A stretch of DNA of 64,000 nucleotides from CBDCGJ01 sp965216645 (lineage in GTDB: Bacteria > Pseudomonadota > Alphaproteobacteria > GCA-2731375): the NCBI GenBank assembly GCA_965216645.1, contig CBDCGJ010000029.1:222199-286198 (forward strand), in the 5' to 3' direction. Shown here piece after piece: positions 24,938 through 33,974 of the stretch (the stretch's first letter is position 1; each line of letters begins with the position of its first letter). Made by a program: the position numbers and the translations under genes. The notes beneath the pieces were generated by a model. It worked only from the letters and a program-made list of their open reading frames with translations. It was not told the DNA's origin and made no database searches.

Positions 24938-25876
24938 TTAGCCGCGGGCGAAATGACGCACGGGGCGATTTGCGGACTTCTTGTAAGGCCCGGTATCGGC
25001 GGCATCGGCATCATCGTCGAACAAGCTTTCATCACCGACCGGGACATCGCCCGCGATCGTCACCCGCTCCATAATCCGGCGATGAGGAAAATAGTCATTG
25101 GCCGCGTAATGCAGCACCGAGCGGTTGTCCCAGATGATCAGCGTGCCGGGCCGCCACTGGACCCTGAACTGATATTCGGGCGTCTGACACTGACTGAACA
25201 GATATTCCAACAGATAGCGGCTTTCGTCCGGCTTCATACCCACGACATGAGTGACGAACTGGCGGTTGACGTAGAGGGTCTTGCGACCGGTCACCGGATG
25301 GATGCGCACCAGCGGATGGCGCACCCGGGGGAAGGCGTCCTCGATCTTGCGCAGTTTCGCAAGGCTTTCCGGATCGCCGCCGAACAGTGCTCGGAACGGC
25401 AAGAAATCGTGTTCTGCCTTGAGCCCGGAGATATAGGCCTTCATTCGCATGCTGAGCCCGTCATAGGCGGCCGTCATGCTGGCGAAACAGGTGTCGCCGC
25501 CGACCTCCGGCACCTGCACGGCGCGCAGCACTGTGGCCATGGGCGGGGCGGCCCGGAAGGTTTCGTCCGCGTGCCAGACATCGGTGCGGTTGGGCGGGTT
25601 GTCCGGATCGTTGTCGAGGATAATGAGCTCCGGCCGGTCCGGATCGTTGGGCGAAAACGGATGCACGGACAGTTCGCCGAAACGCCGGCCGAAGGCGATC
25701 TGATGCTCGGCGGTGATATCCTGATCGCGGAAGACCAGGATCTGGTGCGCCGCCAAAGCGTCATGGACCGCGATAAAGGTGACCTCGTCCATCGCTTCCC
25801 GCAGGTCGATCCCGCTCACCTCCGCCCCCAAATGCGCCCCCGCCTTGCGCACCGTCATGCTGTTCCCGCTGCTCAC
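24938..25876 (-). CDS. TauD/TfdA-family alpha-ketoglutarate dioxygenase
   Basis: A 312-residue Fe(II)/2-oxoglutarate oxygenase, about the size of TauD. The facial triad is visible as WHADETF (His-x-Asp) and IIWDNRSVLHYAANDY (distal His). The 2OG-binding Arg lies in the following FPHRRIMERVTI. GTG 25876 follows GGAGAG by 7 nt. Known members release sulfite from taurine, or cleave 2,4-D-like ethers and alkyl sulfates. It is divergent from the amidohydrolase gene at 26097, which may act on a product. It has a second family member at 28117-28980 (paralogue, not identical). Confidence 0.88.
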   Translation of the reverse strand: MSSGNSMTVRKAGAHLGAEVSGIDLREAMDEVTFIAVHDALAAHQILVFRDQDITAEHQIAFGRRFGELSVHPFSPNDPDRPELIILDNDPDNPPNRTDVWHADETFRAAPPMATVLRAVQVPEVGGDTCFASMTAAYDGLSMRMKAYISGLKAEHDFLPFRALFGGDPESLAKLRKIEDAFPRVRHPLVRIHPVTGRKTLYVNRQFVTHVVGMKPDESRYLLEYLFSQCQTPEYQFRVQWRPGTLIIWDNRSVLHYAANDYFPHRRIMERVTIAGDVPVGDESLFDDDADAADTGPYKKSANRPVRHFARG

Positions 25877-26096
25877 AAATCTCTCCGCCTTCTATGAAAA
25901 TGCATTCGATTATGGGATGCCATGATGCGGGTTTTCCATACCTGAGGCAAATTCGACGACGGTAAACGGCTTTCGCTCAGCCGGCGGCGACTTCATGCCT
26001 GGCGGTTGGGGTGGTTCGGGCGCGCAAAGTGGACAGCTGCCGTGAGACGACGCATATTGGTCGCCAGAGCCGTGACAAACAAAGAGAGCCCGACCC

Positions 26097-27302
26097 ATGA
26101 CCACCGCCGCCCCCATTCCCGTCAACGAACCCAACCGCTGGCGCTTGAACACGCCGGGCGAAACGGACTGGCAAGGCTCCGCCCGGCCCGGTGCGGCGAA
26201 GAAATACTTCATGGTCTCGACCGACTGCCACGCCAACGAGCCGGCCGATCTCTGGGCCAAGCGGATCGAGCCGGAATACCGCGAGCGCCTGCCGCGGGTG
26301 ATTACCGACGAGGACGGCGTGCAATGGCGGGTCAGCGAAGGCCATCGGCCGGACCGCCTGCGCGTCCAGGAGCTTGAGGGCGAGGATCAGGCCCGGGCCA
26401 AGGCCGGCGCCGATCCGGAAGACCGTCTCGCCGATCACGCCCGCGACGGCATCGATGCGGAGGTAATCTTCCCCAATAAGGGCCTGGCCATGTGGGCCAC
26501 GCCGGACGGCGAATTCGCGCAGGCCCAGTGCCGGGTCTGGAATACATGGGCTTGGGAGGTTTTCGGTCCCTATAACGACCGGCTGTCGCCGGTCGCTTGC
26601 ATCGCCACGGCAGATCTGGACGGTTCGCTCGCCGAAATCGAGCGCTGCGCCAAGCTCGGCTTCCGTGCCCTCACCTTGCCCTGCAAGCCGGTCTGGGGCG
26701 GCCACGACGTCGACCATGTGAACTACAACCTGCCCCATTTCGATCCGCTTTGGGCATTAGTGGAGGAGACCGGCTTGCCGCTGACCTTCCACGTCTCCAC
26801 CGGCCGGGATCCGCGGGCCGCCCGCGGCAATGGCGGCGCCGTGATCAACTATGTCACCCATTCCTTGGCGCCGACCATCGAGCCGGTGGCCAATCTCTGC
26901 GCCTCCGGCGTACTCGAACGCTTTCCGAAGCTGCGTTTCGCCACCATCGAAGCCGGCATCGGCTGGGTGCCCTGGCTGTTGGAAGCGATGGACGAAGCCT
27001 ACAAGAAACATCACTTCTGGGTGCGCCCGAAACTACAGGGCCTGCCCAGCGACTATTTCCGTACTCATGGCGCCGCGACATTTCAGGAGGACGAGACCGG
27101 TATCGCCATGGCCCGTCGTTTCGATCTGACCGACAATTTCATGTGGGCCAACGACTATCCTCACCACGAAGGCACATGGCCCCACTCCGCCGAGGCTATC
27201 GAGCGGACCATGGGTGATCTGAACGATGAGGAGCGGGCCAAAATACTCGGTCTCAACGCCGCCCGGTTTTTCGGTTTCGACCTGACAGGCCCGACGGATT
27301 GA
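26097..27302 (+). CDS. Amidohydrolase family 2 (metal-dependent hydrolase/decarboxylase)
   Basis: A 401-residue TIM-barrel amidohydrolase. The N-terminal metal motif reads TDCHANEP rather than HxH, as in the ACMSD/decarboxylase-type branch. Further elements are GLPLTFHVSTG with the barrel His, FPKLRFATIEAGIGW, and NDYPHHEGTWPHS with the catalytic Asp. Some branch members hydrolyse or decarboxylate aromatic acids, which fits aromatic or xenobiotic catabolism beside two TauD-like oxygenases. It lies 220 bp from the divergent TauD start. Substrate unknown; co-regulation is an inference. Confidence 0.85.
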   Translation: MTTAAPIPVNEPNRWRLNTPGETDWQGSARPGAAKKYFMVSTDCHANEPADLWAKRIEPEYRERLPRVITDEDGVQWRVSEGHRPDRLRVQELEGEDQARAKAGADPEDRLADHARDGIDAEVIFPNKGLAMWATPDGEFAQAQCRVWNTWAWEVFGPYNDRLSPVACIATADLDGSLAEIERCAKLGFRALTLPCKPVWGGHDVDHVNYNLPHFDPLWALVEETGLPLTFHVSTGRDPRAARGNGGAVINYVTHSLAPTIEPVANLCASGVLERFPKLRFATIEAGIGWVPWLLEAMDEAYKKHHFWVRPKLQGLPSDYFRTHGAATFQEDETGIAMARRFDLTDNFMWANDYPHHEGTWPHSAEAIERTMGDLNDEERAKILGLNAARFFGFDLTGPTD

Positions 27303-27340
27303 GCGGCCACAGCGGTGTCGAAGGCGGGCATTGGTCGGCG

Positions 27341-27913
27341 CTAAAGATCCAGGGCTTCGATCGGCAGGCTGACATATTTCAGTGCTTTGGTGAATTCGCC
27401 AATGGCGACGAGTTCCTCGGCAAATCGCGGCTGGATCGAGGCCCCCAAGACATGATCGACGGCGCGGCCGTCCTCGCTTAAGGGCAGGCCGAGCCGTTCG
27501 ACGGTTTGAGGACGGCCGCCTGGCGTTGGGATTTCGCCGCTACCGTGGATAATCAGCCGGTCTCGGCAAATCCGACGTATGGCGCCGATCAAGATGTCGC
27601 CCACGTCGGCCGGCATAGTGTCGCGCATGCGCTTACCGTTCAACGATTGGCGATTGCGCGCGTTGATCTCTTCGCCAGCCAAGCGATAGACAGGTTCTTG
27701 CAGGTCGCGGCAATCGATGATCACCAAAGTCGGCAACATGGTTTTCACGGCCAGGGGATCGATTTGCTGGCGGGTCGGGATCGAGTCGGAACTCGCAAGC
27801 GACAACCAATGGTCAAATAGCTGATGCACCCGCGCGTCGATGAAACTGTCGCGGAAAACGCCGATATTACTAACAACCGACATGCCCATCGCCGGTTTCG
27901 ATTGCGCCGTCAT
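27341..27913 (-). CDS. PAS_5 (PF07310-type) domain protein
   Basis: A 190-residue protein of the PAS_5 family found mainly in Alphaproteobacteria. After a short leader it has HQLFDHWLSLASSDSIPTRQ, PLAVKTMLPTLVIIDCRD, the core VYRLAGEEINARNRQSLNGK and a C-terminal GASIQPRFAEELV. There is no enzymatic output domain, TM segment or DNA-binding domain. Family members are sensory modules of unknown ligand. It stands alone between two catabolic oxygenase/hydrolase genes and is convergent with the amidohydrolase. Upstream (27914-28116) has no recognisable gene. Confidence 0.8.
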   Translation of the reverse strand: MTAQSKPAMGMSVVSNIGVFRDSFIDARVHQLFDHWLSLASSDSIPTRQQIDPLAVKTMLPTLVIIDCRDLQEPVYRLAGEEINARNRQSLNGKRMRDTMPADVGDILIGAIRRICRDRLIIHGSGEIPTPGGRPQTVERLGLPLSEDGRAVDHVLGASIQPRFAEELVAIGEFTKALKYVSLPIEALDL

Positions 27914-28116
27914 CGGTCTTAGACACCCCGTCCGAAGATTCGCAAAGCTTTAGAACACAGTAATACATATTTCAACATAGGTGAAGTGGAATACACTATT
28001 CCTACCCTAACGGTTAACTTTTCGTCCCGACCATCGGTCCTTTTACACCGAAAAATGTCACTTTCCGTCCGACCGCATTATACAATTCAAGGTACTCCGC
28101 AAAGGCCTTACCGCGC

Positions 28117-28980
28117 TTACTCGTCGCAGGTGTTGCAACGCCCTTGCACTCGCGTTTGGCGCATATAGCGGCGGTATTTGTCGGCATCATAGCCGGTCCC
28201 GCGATGCAATAGGCAACGATTATCCCAGATCACCAAATCCCCGGGCTGCCAGTGGTGGCTATAGATATGTTCGGTTTGCGTCGTGCGTTCGAGCAAATCG
28301 TCGAGCAGGGCTCGACCGTCCTCCACGGGCCAGCCGACGACTTCGCGCACATGGCTGCCGATATAGTAGTTTTTGGCGCCGTTTCCCGGATTCGAGCGGA
28401 CAAGCTTCTGCTTAACCGGCGGTAGGCTGGCGGCGTGATTGCCGTCGACTTCAGTGACTTTAGAACGAGAAAAGACATAGTCGTGGACAGTGACCAGCGG
28501 ATCGATCCGCGCCTTCTCCCCGTCGTCCAGACGGTTGTAACCAGCCCGATTGCTGACAAACTCCGTCGCCCCGCCCTCCGCCGGCACTTCATATGCGGCC
28601 ATGATCGAAACCATGCTCGGCACCTCCCGGAAGGAACTGTCCGAGTGCCACATATTGTTGCCGGTCTGATGAATGGTGCGGGCATGATCGTTGCCGAGCT
28701 GCCGATTGTCTTCCATGACGTTGCCGATGGTCCCGAAATACTCGACCCGGCCTTCGCGGCCGAGGATGACGTGATTGGGCTCCGGCTCGCCTAGATATCT
28801 GGTAAACGCTAGTTGCCGTTCATCGTTCATATCCTGATTTGGAAACAGCACGAACGAATAATCGTCAATAATTCTGCGAATCTCGCCGATTGTTTCATCC
28901 GCCAACGGAGCAGAGGCATCGATGCCGGAAACCCGAGCACCAAATTCCGCATGCAATGGTTCGACTGCAATCTGGGTCAT
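28117..28980 (-). CDS. TauD/TfdA-family alpha-ketoglutarate dioxygenase (second copy)
   Basis: A 287-residue Fe(II)/2OG oxygenase. The facial triad is WHSDSSF (His-x-Asp) and VIWDNRCLLHRGTGYD (distal His), with Arg in DKYRRYMRQTRV for the 2-oxoglutarate carboxylate. AAGGG lies about 11 nt before ATG. It is shorter than and diverged from the copy at 24938-25876, so they are probably different in substrate. The C-terminus ends in a short GRCNTCDE tail with a CxxC-like pair. It is followed by the PAS_5 gene 203 bp downstream on the same strand. Confidence 0.88.
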   Translation of the reverse strand: MTQIAVEPLHAEFGARVSGIDASAPLADETIGEIRRIIDDYSFVLFPNQDMNDERQLAFTRYLGEPEPNHVILGREGRVEYFGTIGNVMEDNRQLGNDHARTIHQTGNNMWHSDSSFREVPSMVSIMAAYEVPAEGGATEFVSNRAGYNRLDDGEKARIDPLVTVHDYVFSRSKVTEVDGNHAASLPPVKQKLVRSNPGNGAKNYYIGSHVREVVGWPVEDGRALLDDLLERTTQTEHIYSHHWQPGDLVIWDNRCLLHRGTGYDADKYRRYMRQTRVQGRCNTCDE

Positions 28981-29050
28981 AGCAAAATACCCTTAAATTC
29001 AATTCTCCATTCTAACGTGATGCGGGAATGAGCGGTAGCCTAACAGAACG

Positions 29051-30253
29051 CTACAGTCGACTGAGCTGTACCGTGCTGGACGATAGATGCCGCAGCGGAT
29101 CGACGGCGCGTTTGCCGCGGCGGATTTCAAAATGCAATTGCGGCCGGCGCACACTGCCGGAGCGGCCGACCCGGGCCACCATCTGGCCGCGGCGGACCTT
29201 CTGACCGGGCTTGACGGTGATTTCGCTGGTATGGGCATAGGCCGTCATCCATCCGCCCTGGTGGCGGATCAGCAGCAGGTTGCCGAAGCCCGGCAGCTCA
29301 TTGCCCCGGTAAGCCACGACGCCATTTTCCGCGGCACGGATCGCGGTACCGGTGTTGGCCAGGATATTGATCCCGTCATTGTAACGCCCGCCCCGCTTGA
29401 CGCCGAAGCGGCTGACGATCCGGCCTTGCAGCGGCCAGGCGAAACGATGAGCACTGCGGGGCGGTGGGGTAGCGGAAGAGCTTGAGCCGCGGATTTCCGG
29501 CGACGAGACAGCAGCAGGCGTATTGGGCTGACGAACAACCGGTGGTGGAACCGCCTTGACCCGAGCGGCGACCTGCCGCGACGGTTTTCGCGGCGGTTTC
29601 GGTGGTTTTACCGCCGCCACCCGCTGTTGCGCCGGCGCAACAGTTGTGGGCGAGGATTTTGTCGGTGTCGCTTTGCGATCGGATTTGGCGGCGACCCGAA
29701 CCGGCGCGGCCGGACCGTCGGCAAGGCTCAATCGCTGGCCGGCGTGAATGACATAGGGCGGCGATAGCCTGTTGGCCCGCGCGATCTGCGTCAAGGTCAA
29801 GCCATGCCGGCCGGCGATCGCGGAGAGTGTGTCACCGGCGGCGACGGTATGCCATTGCGCCCTTGGAATTCGCAATCGTTGCCCGGGCATCAAGTGAAAC
29901 GGCGGCTTCAACCTATTGGTTTTCAACAACTTACCGACAGGAACATCGAGTTCCCTCGCAATCCCATAAATCGTGTCGCCGGCCGCCACAACATATTCGC
30001 CTTTGCGCGTCTTCCCGACTTGACGAGGGAGAGGCGGCGGCAACTTTTTTTCTTTTATTATCAGAGGCTTCTGGACAATTTTCGGACTTTCGACGGCGGC
30101 CATTCTAGGCGCTTCTACCTGTGTTGGCGGGTTATCGAAGCTTGAACCGCGATAGTCGACCGGTGCCGGGCCACCGCTGCGCGCGCAGGCCGCAATCGCC
30201 GTCATAACCGCAATGATAACAGGAGTTTTTATAGATCCGTTAAACTCAAACAT
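29051..30253 (-). CDS. nlpD: NlpD-like lipoprotein: two LysM domains and a LytM/M23 domain
   Basis: A 400-residue outer-membrane-type lipoprotein with a lipobox AIAAC around residues 19-24. Two LysM repeats follow, at about residues 70-115 and 117-157 (VVAAGDTIYGIARELDVPVG and HTVAAGDTLSAIAGRHG). A Pro/Lys/Ala-rich linker leads to the C-terminal M23 domain, FAWPLQGRIVSRFGVKRGGR with LHFEIRRG. The first zinc-ligand motif HxxxD is YNDGIN instead, so the catalytic metal site looks degenerate as in E. coli NlpD, an amidase activator. The gene order nlpD-pcm-surE is a well-known arrangement, and nlpD acts in cell separation. Confidence 0.88.
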   Translation of the reverse strand: MFEFNGSIKTPVIIAVMTAIAACARSGGPAPVDYRGSSFDNPPTQVEAPRMAAVESPKIVQKPLIIKEKKLPPPLPRQVGKTRKGEYVVAAGDTIYGIARELDVPVGKLLKTNRLKPPFHLMPGQRLRIPRAQWHTVAAGDTLSAIAGRHGLTLTQIARANRLSPPYVIHAGQRLSLADGPAAPVRVAAKSDRKATPTKSSPTTVAPAQQRVAAVKPPKPPRKPSRQVAARVKAVPPPVVRQPNTPAAVSSPEIRGSSSSATPPPRSAHRFAWPLQGRIVSRFGVKRGGRYNDGINILANTGTAIRAAENGVVAYRGNELPGFGNLLLIRHQGGWMTAYAHTSEITVKPGQKVRRGQMVARVGRSGSVRRPQLHFEIRRGKRAVDPLRHLSSSTVQLSRL

Positions 30254-30305
30254 AATTTCGGTTTCGCGGCCTTGTTACGCAACCGCGCCCTACCCGATGA
30301 ACACA

Positions 30306-30959
30306 TTACTCTCGTGCCGCCGCCGGATCCGTCGACACACCGTCGACCAGCGGCACAAATCTCACGCCGATCAGGCGTTCCCTTTCGAATCGGTCGCCCC
30401 GTCGCGTTACCCGCACTAAGCGCTGATCCCAGCTCGGCCCTTCCGGCGCCACCATCATGCCTCCGTCAGACAATTGATGCAACAGGGTCTCGGGGAGCTT
30501 TTCGGGCGCTGCGGTGACGATGATTCGCTCGAAGGGCGCCAGTTCTGGCCAGCCTTTTTGACCGTCTTCATAGCGCGTCGTAAAGTTGTGTAGACGTAAT
30601 GATTGCAACCGACGTTCCGCGCCGATGAGCAGGCTGCGATATCGCTCCATGGTGCAAACCCGGCGGCAAAGATGGGCCAACACCGCCGTTTGATAGCCGG
30701 ACCCGGTGCCGATTTCCAACACGGTCATGCGATCGCCGACGCGCAGTTCCTGGGTCATATAAGCGACCACATAGGGCTGAGAGATCGTCTGTCCCTGATC
30801 GATCGGCAACGCAATATTGTCGTAGGCCTGATCCTTGAACGCGTCGGGCACGAATTGGTCGCGCGGGACCCGTTCGATCGCCGCCAAAACCCGGGTGTCG
30901 GCGATGCCCTGCCGCCTCAGCTCCATAATCAGTCGGATCTTCGGCGCCTCGTAATTCAT
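30306..30959 (-). CDS. pcm: Protein-L-isoaspartate O-methyltransferase
   Basis: A 217-residue class I methyltransferase that repairs isoaspartyl residues using S-adenosylmethionine. The SAM-binding motif I is VLEIGTGSGYQTAVLAHL at about residue 80. PCMT motifs VPRDQFVPDAFKDQAYDN and DQGQTISQPYVVAYM precede it, and the IVTAAPEKLPETLLHQL strand follows. ATG 30959 overlaps the surE stop (ATGA), confirming the start; a longer open frame towards 31310 is antisense or offset to surE. Pairing with surE is typical of proteobacteria. Confidence 0.93.
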   Translation of the reverse strand: MNYEAPKIRLIMELRRQGIADTRVLAAIERVPRDQFVPDAFKDQAYDNIALPIDQGQTISQPYVVAYMTQELRVGDRMTVLEIGTGSGYQTAVLAHLCRRVCTMERYRSLLIGAERRLQSLRLHNFTTRYEDGQKGWPELAPFERIIVTAAPEKLPETLLHQLSDGGMMVAPEGPSWDQRLVRVTRRGDRFERERLIGVRFVPLVDGVSTDPAAARE

Positions 30960-31747
30960 TTTTTTAGCGCGCGACGCAGGGCCCTTAGTGTTTTCGTCTC
31001 GGTCAGGTTGAGATGCAGCGGCGTGACCGCGATATAGCCCGCTTCGACGGCGCCGATATCGCTGTTCCGCTTGGGTTTTCCTTGCACCGGACGGAAGCCG
31101 ATCCAGTAATAGGGCTGATCGCGCGCATCGATACGTTGGACGATCTGCAGGTTGGAATAGTCCCGCCGGCCCTGCGGGACGATTTCGAACCCTTTCACCT
31201 CGTTCTTCGGCACGTCCGGGAAGTTGACGTTCATCAACACATCGTTCGGCCAACCTTCCTTGACCAGCTTGCGGATGATCCCGGCGGCATGGGCTTCCGC
31301 CGTCGGCCAATGTAAGGTCCGCCGGTTGGCGAAAGACTGGCTCATGGCGATCGACGGGATACCGATCAGCGTGCCTTCCATACAGGCCGCGATGGTCCCC
31401 GAATAGGTCACATCCTCGCCCATATTGGCGCCGCGGTTGATACCGGACAGCAGCAGATCGGGCTTATGTTCCTGAAACAATTGGTTCACGCCGAGCATGA
31501 CGCAATCCGTCGGCGTGCCGAGGACGGCGTATTTGCGCGCCGACACCTTGCGCATGCGAAGCGGTTCGGTCAGGGTCAGGGAATGGCCGGCGCCGCTCTG
31601 CTCGCGCTCCGGCGCCACCACCCAAACATCGTCGCTCAAGCTCTTGGCGATCTTCTCCAATATGCGCATACCCGGCGCCCCGACGCCGTCGTCGTTGGTC
31701 ACCATGATCCGCAGGTTTTTCAAAGGCTTGGATTTCTTAGCTGCCAT
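30956..31747 (-). CDS. surE: 5'/3'-nucleotidase SurE
   Basis: A 263-residue survival protein with nucleotidase and exopolyphosphatase activity. The metal-binding NDDG motif is in RIMVTNDDGVGAPGM. SGINRGANMGEDVTYSGTIA and ATRTLGPSC-like AMSQSF are typical SurE blocks. ATG 31747 is chosen; the reading frame upstream (TTG 31756) overlaps serS more. It overlaps the serS end (31737) by 11 bp and pcm downstream by 4 bp. It is in the order serS-surE-pcm-nlpD. Confidence 0.93.
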   Translation of the reverse strand: MAAKKSKPLKNLRIMVTNDDGVGAPGMRILEKIAKSLSDDVWVVAPEREQSGAGHSLTLTEPLRMRKVSARKYAVLGTPTDCVMLGVNQLFQEHKPDLLLSGINRGANMGEDVTYSGTIAACMEGTLIGIPSIAMSQSFANRRTLHWPTAEAHAAGIIRKLVKEGWPNDVLMNVNFPDVPKNEVKGFEIVPQGRRDYSNLQIVQRIDARDQPYYWIGFRPVQGKPKRNSDIGAVEAGYIAVTPLHLNLTETKTLRALRRALKK

Positions 31748-33017
31748 CCGCCGCAATCACCTCTTGTCCACCCAAATAGGGCCGCAAAACATCCGGTACG
31801 GCAATGCTGCCGTCCTCTTGTTGATAATTCTCCAACACCGCGATCAGCGCCCGTCCGGTGGCGACGCCGGAGCCATTCAAAGTATGCACGAAGCGGGTGC
31901 CTTTGCCTTCCGCCGGCCGATACCGGGCGTTCATGCGCCGGGCCTGGAAATCGCCGCAAACCGAACAGCTCGAGATTTCGCGGTACATGTCCTGCCCCGG
32001 CAACCAAACCTCCAGGTCATAAGTCCGCCGGGCCGAGAAACTCATATCGCCGCTGGATAACTTCACCACTTGATAGGCCAGTTCGAGCCGCTTCAGAACC
32101 TCCTCCGCGCAGCCGAGCATACGCTCGAGCTCGTCTTCCGAACTGTCTTCCGACGTGATCGAGACCATCTCGACCTTGGAGAATTGGTGCTGGCGCAGCA
32201 TGCCGCGGGTATCGCGCCCCGCCGCGCCCGCCTCCGACCGGAAGCAAGGCGTATAAGCGGTGAGCCGGATCGGCAGATCGCTCTCCTCCAACAGGCTCTC
32301 ACGCACCGTATTGGTGAGCGTCATCTCCGAGGTCGGGATCAGATAAAAATCGTCCGTGGTTTTGAACAGATCTTCCTCGAACTTCGGGAGATTACCCGTC
32401 CCATAAGCCGTATGCGCCCGCACCAGCAGCGGTGTTGTGGTTTCCTGATAACCATGCTCGCCGGTATGCAGATCGAGCATGAAGCTCGCCAACGCCCGTT
32501 CCAACCGCGCCAGGTCCCGGCGCAAAATCACGAAACGGCTGCCGGAAAGTTTCGCCGCCGTCTCGAAATCCATCAGACCCATGGCCTCGCCGAGTTCGAA
32601 ATGCTGTTTCGCCGCGAAACTGAAGCGCCGCGGTTCGCCGACGGTTCGAACCACTTCGTTGGCGGCCTCGTCCGCGCCTTCCGGAACATCGTCATGCGGC
32701 CGATTGGGTAGGCCAGCGAGCAGCACATCCAGTTCCTCGCCTAGGGATTTCGTCTCCTGTTCCGCGGCCTGTAAGTCGTTTTTCAGACGGCCGACTTCCT
32801 CGATCAAGGCTTGAGCGTCCTCGCCCTTGGCCTTGGTCTGCCCGATCAGCTTCGAGGCCTCGTTGCGCCGCGCCTGCATCGCCTGCATTTCGGTATTCCG
32901 GGATCGCCGGCGGCTATCCAGCTCAAGGATTTCGGCTGACAGCGGTGCCAGTCCGCGTTTACGGAGACCGGCGTCAAAGGCCTCGGGATCGTCCCGAATC
33001 CAGCGAAGATCGTACAT
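31737..33017 (-). CDS. serS: Seryl-tRNA synthetase
   Basis: A 426-residue class II synthetase that charges serine onto tRNA-Ser. The N-terminal coiled-coil arm (residues about 25-105) reads RRRSRNTEMQAMQARRNEAS onward. The motif 2 region YTPCFRSEAGAAGRDTRGM-L and motif 3 NGSGVATGRALIAVLENYQ are intact, and the zinc-free active-site serine pocket PTSEMTLTN is present. MYDLRWIRDDPEAFDAGL is a standard SerS start. It is co-directional with tat genes upstream and surE downstream. Confidence 0.95.
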   Translation of the reverse strand: MYDLRWIRDDPEAFDAGLRKRGLAPLSAEILELDSRRRSRNTEMQAMQARRNEASKLIGQTKAKGEDAQALIEEVGRLKNDLQAAEQETKSLGEELDVLLAGLPNRPHDDVPEGADEAANEVVRTVGEPRRFSFAAKQHFELGEAMGLMDFETAAKLSGSRFVILRRDLARLERALASFMLDLHTGEHGYQETTTPLLVRAHTAYGTGNLPKFEEDLFKTTDDFYLIPTSEMTLTNTVRESLLEESDLPIRLTAYTPCFRSEAGAAGRDTRGMLRQHQFSKVEMVSITSEDSSEDELERMLGCAEEVLKRLELAYQVVKLSSGDMSFSARRTYDLEVWLPGQDMYREISSCSVCGDFQARRMNARYRPAEGKGTRFVHTLNGSGVATGRALIAVLENYQQEDGSIAVPDVLRPYLGGQEVIAADGS

Positions 33018-33194
33018 GGCGTGCGCTTTGGTTTGGGTTGGCGTTGCTAGCGATCAGCACGGCCCAAGGGTGCCGCGCCCGGCCCCTTATACGCAAGCCC
33101 ATCCGACCCGTCCAGCGGCCGCGGCTGAATTTCGGCAATCAGGTGGTAGCTTCGCCGCCGACGGCATCGTTGGCTTCGGCGCGTTTCTTTTCGA

Positions 33195-33974
33195 CTAACC
33201 GGGCGCAGAGGATGGAGATTTCGTAGAGGGCGCCAGGATCGGCACACCGAGACCGATTTGGGAGATCACGTCAGGCGGCGTCAAGAAGGCGGCGACGAGG
33301 AAGGTGATAACGATGGCGTAGCGCCGCTTGGCCCGTAAACCGTCCGACGTCACCATGCCGGCTTTCGCCATAAGGGTAAGCAAGACAGGCAGTTGGAACG
33401 ACAAACCGAAAGCGAAGATCAGCTTCATCACCAGGGAAAGATACTCGTTGACCTTGGCTTCGAGTTCGATCGGTAACATGGTGTCGCTGCCGGCGGTCTC
33501 GAAACTGAGGAAGAACCGCCAGGCCAGCGGGATGACCAGGTAATAGACCACCGCGGCCCCGGCGGCGAAAAGCACCGGCGTGGCGATCAGGAAGGGCATG
33601 AAGGCGCGTTTCTCGTTTTTATAGAGCCCCGGCGCCACGAAGGCCCAGACCTGCCCGAGGATGATCGGCATCGAAAAACAGAAACCGGCGAAGAATGAAA
33701 CCTTGAGATAGGTAAAGAAGGCTTCATGCAGTCCGGTGAAGATGAGCCGGCGCCCCTCCTCTCCCTTCAACAGATCGGTCAACGGGCGGACCAGAAACTC
33801 GTATATCTGCTCGGCGAATATGTAGCAAATGACGAAGGCGACAAACAGCGCCCCAACGGACCAGAGCAGGCGGTTGCGAAGCTCGACGATATGCCCCATC
33901 AAAGGCATCGCGCTCTGTTCGGTCTCGTCCTCCGGTTCGCCGCCTTCCAGGTTTTTGACCTGCTCATCCGTCAC
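33195..33974 (-). CDS. tatC: Sec-independent translocase subunit TatC, frameshifted in its last helix
   Basis: A 259-residue Tat substrate receptor, the inner-membrane protein that recognises twin-arginine signal peptides. Helix segments are visible, starting with MGHIVELRNRLLWSVGALFV and running through FLVAAFLTPPDVISQIGLGVP. At that point the frame reads IL-APSTKSPSSAPG and stops, whereas a +2 shift in the same DNA reads LYEISILCARLVEKKRAE..., a typical TatC helix-6/C-terminus ending at 33138. A two-base insertion in GCGCCCTCTAC (about 33226-33236) is the likely cause, in the organism or as a sequencing error. GTG 33974 overlaps tatB by 4 bp (GTGA). Confidence 0.85.
   Translation of the reverse strand: MTDEQVKNLEGGEPEDETEQSAMPLMGHIVELRNRLLWSVGALFVAFVICYIFAEQIYEFLVRPLTDLLKGEEGRRLIFTGLHEAFFTYLKVSFFAGFCFSMPIILGQVWAFVAPGLYKNEKRAFMPFLIATPVLFAAGAAVVYYLVIPLAWRFFLSFETAGSDTMLPIELEAKVNEYLSLVMKLIFAFGLSFQLPVLLTLMAKAGMVTSDGLRAKRRYAIVITFLVAAFLTPPDVISQIGLGVPILAPSTKSPSSAPG

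Noticed and set aside
24920..25897. Plus-strand open frame of 325 codons
   Set aside because: Antisense shadow of the TauD-family gene, whose metal triad is on the minus strand.
27988..28002. GGAATA-CAC-TATTCC palindrome upstream of the PAS_5 gene
   Set aside because: Only 6-bp arms, in an AT-rich gap; no second copy or promoter context to support it.
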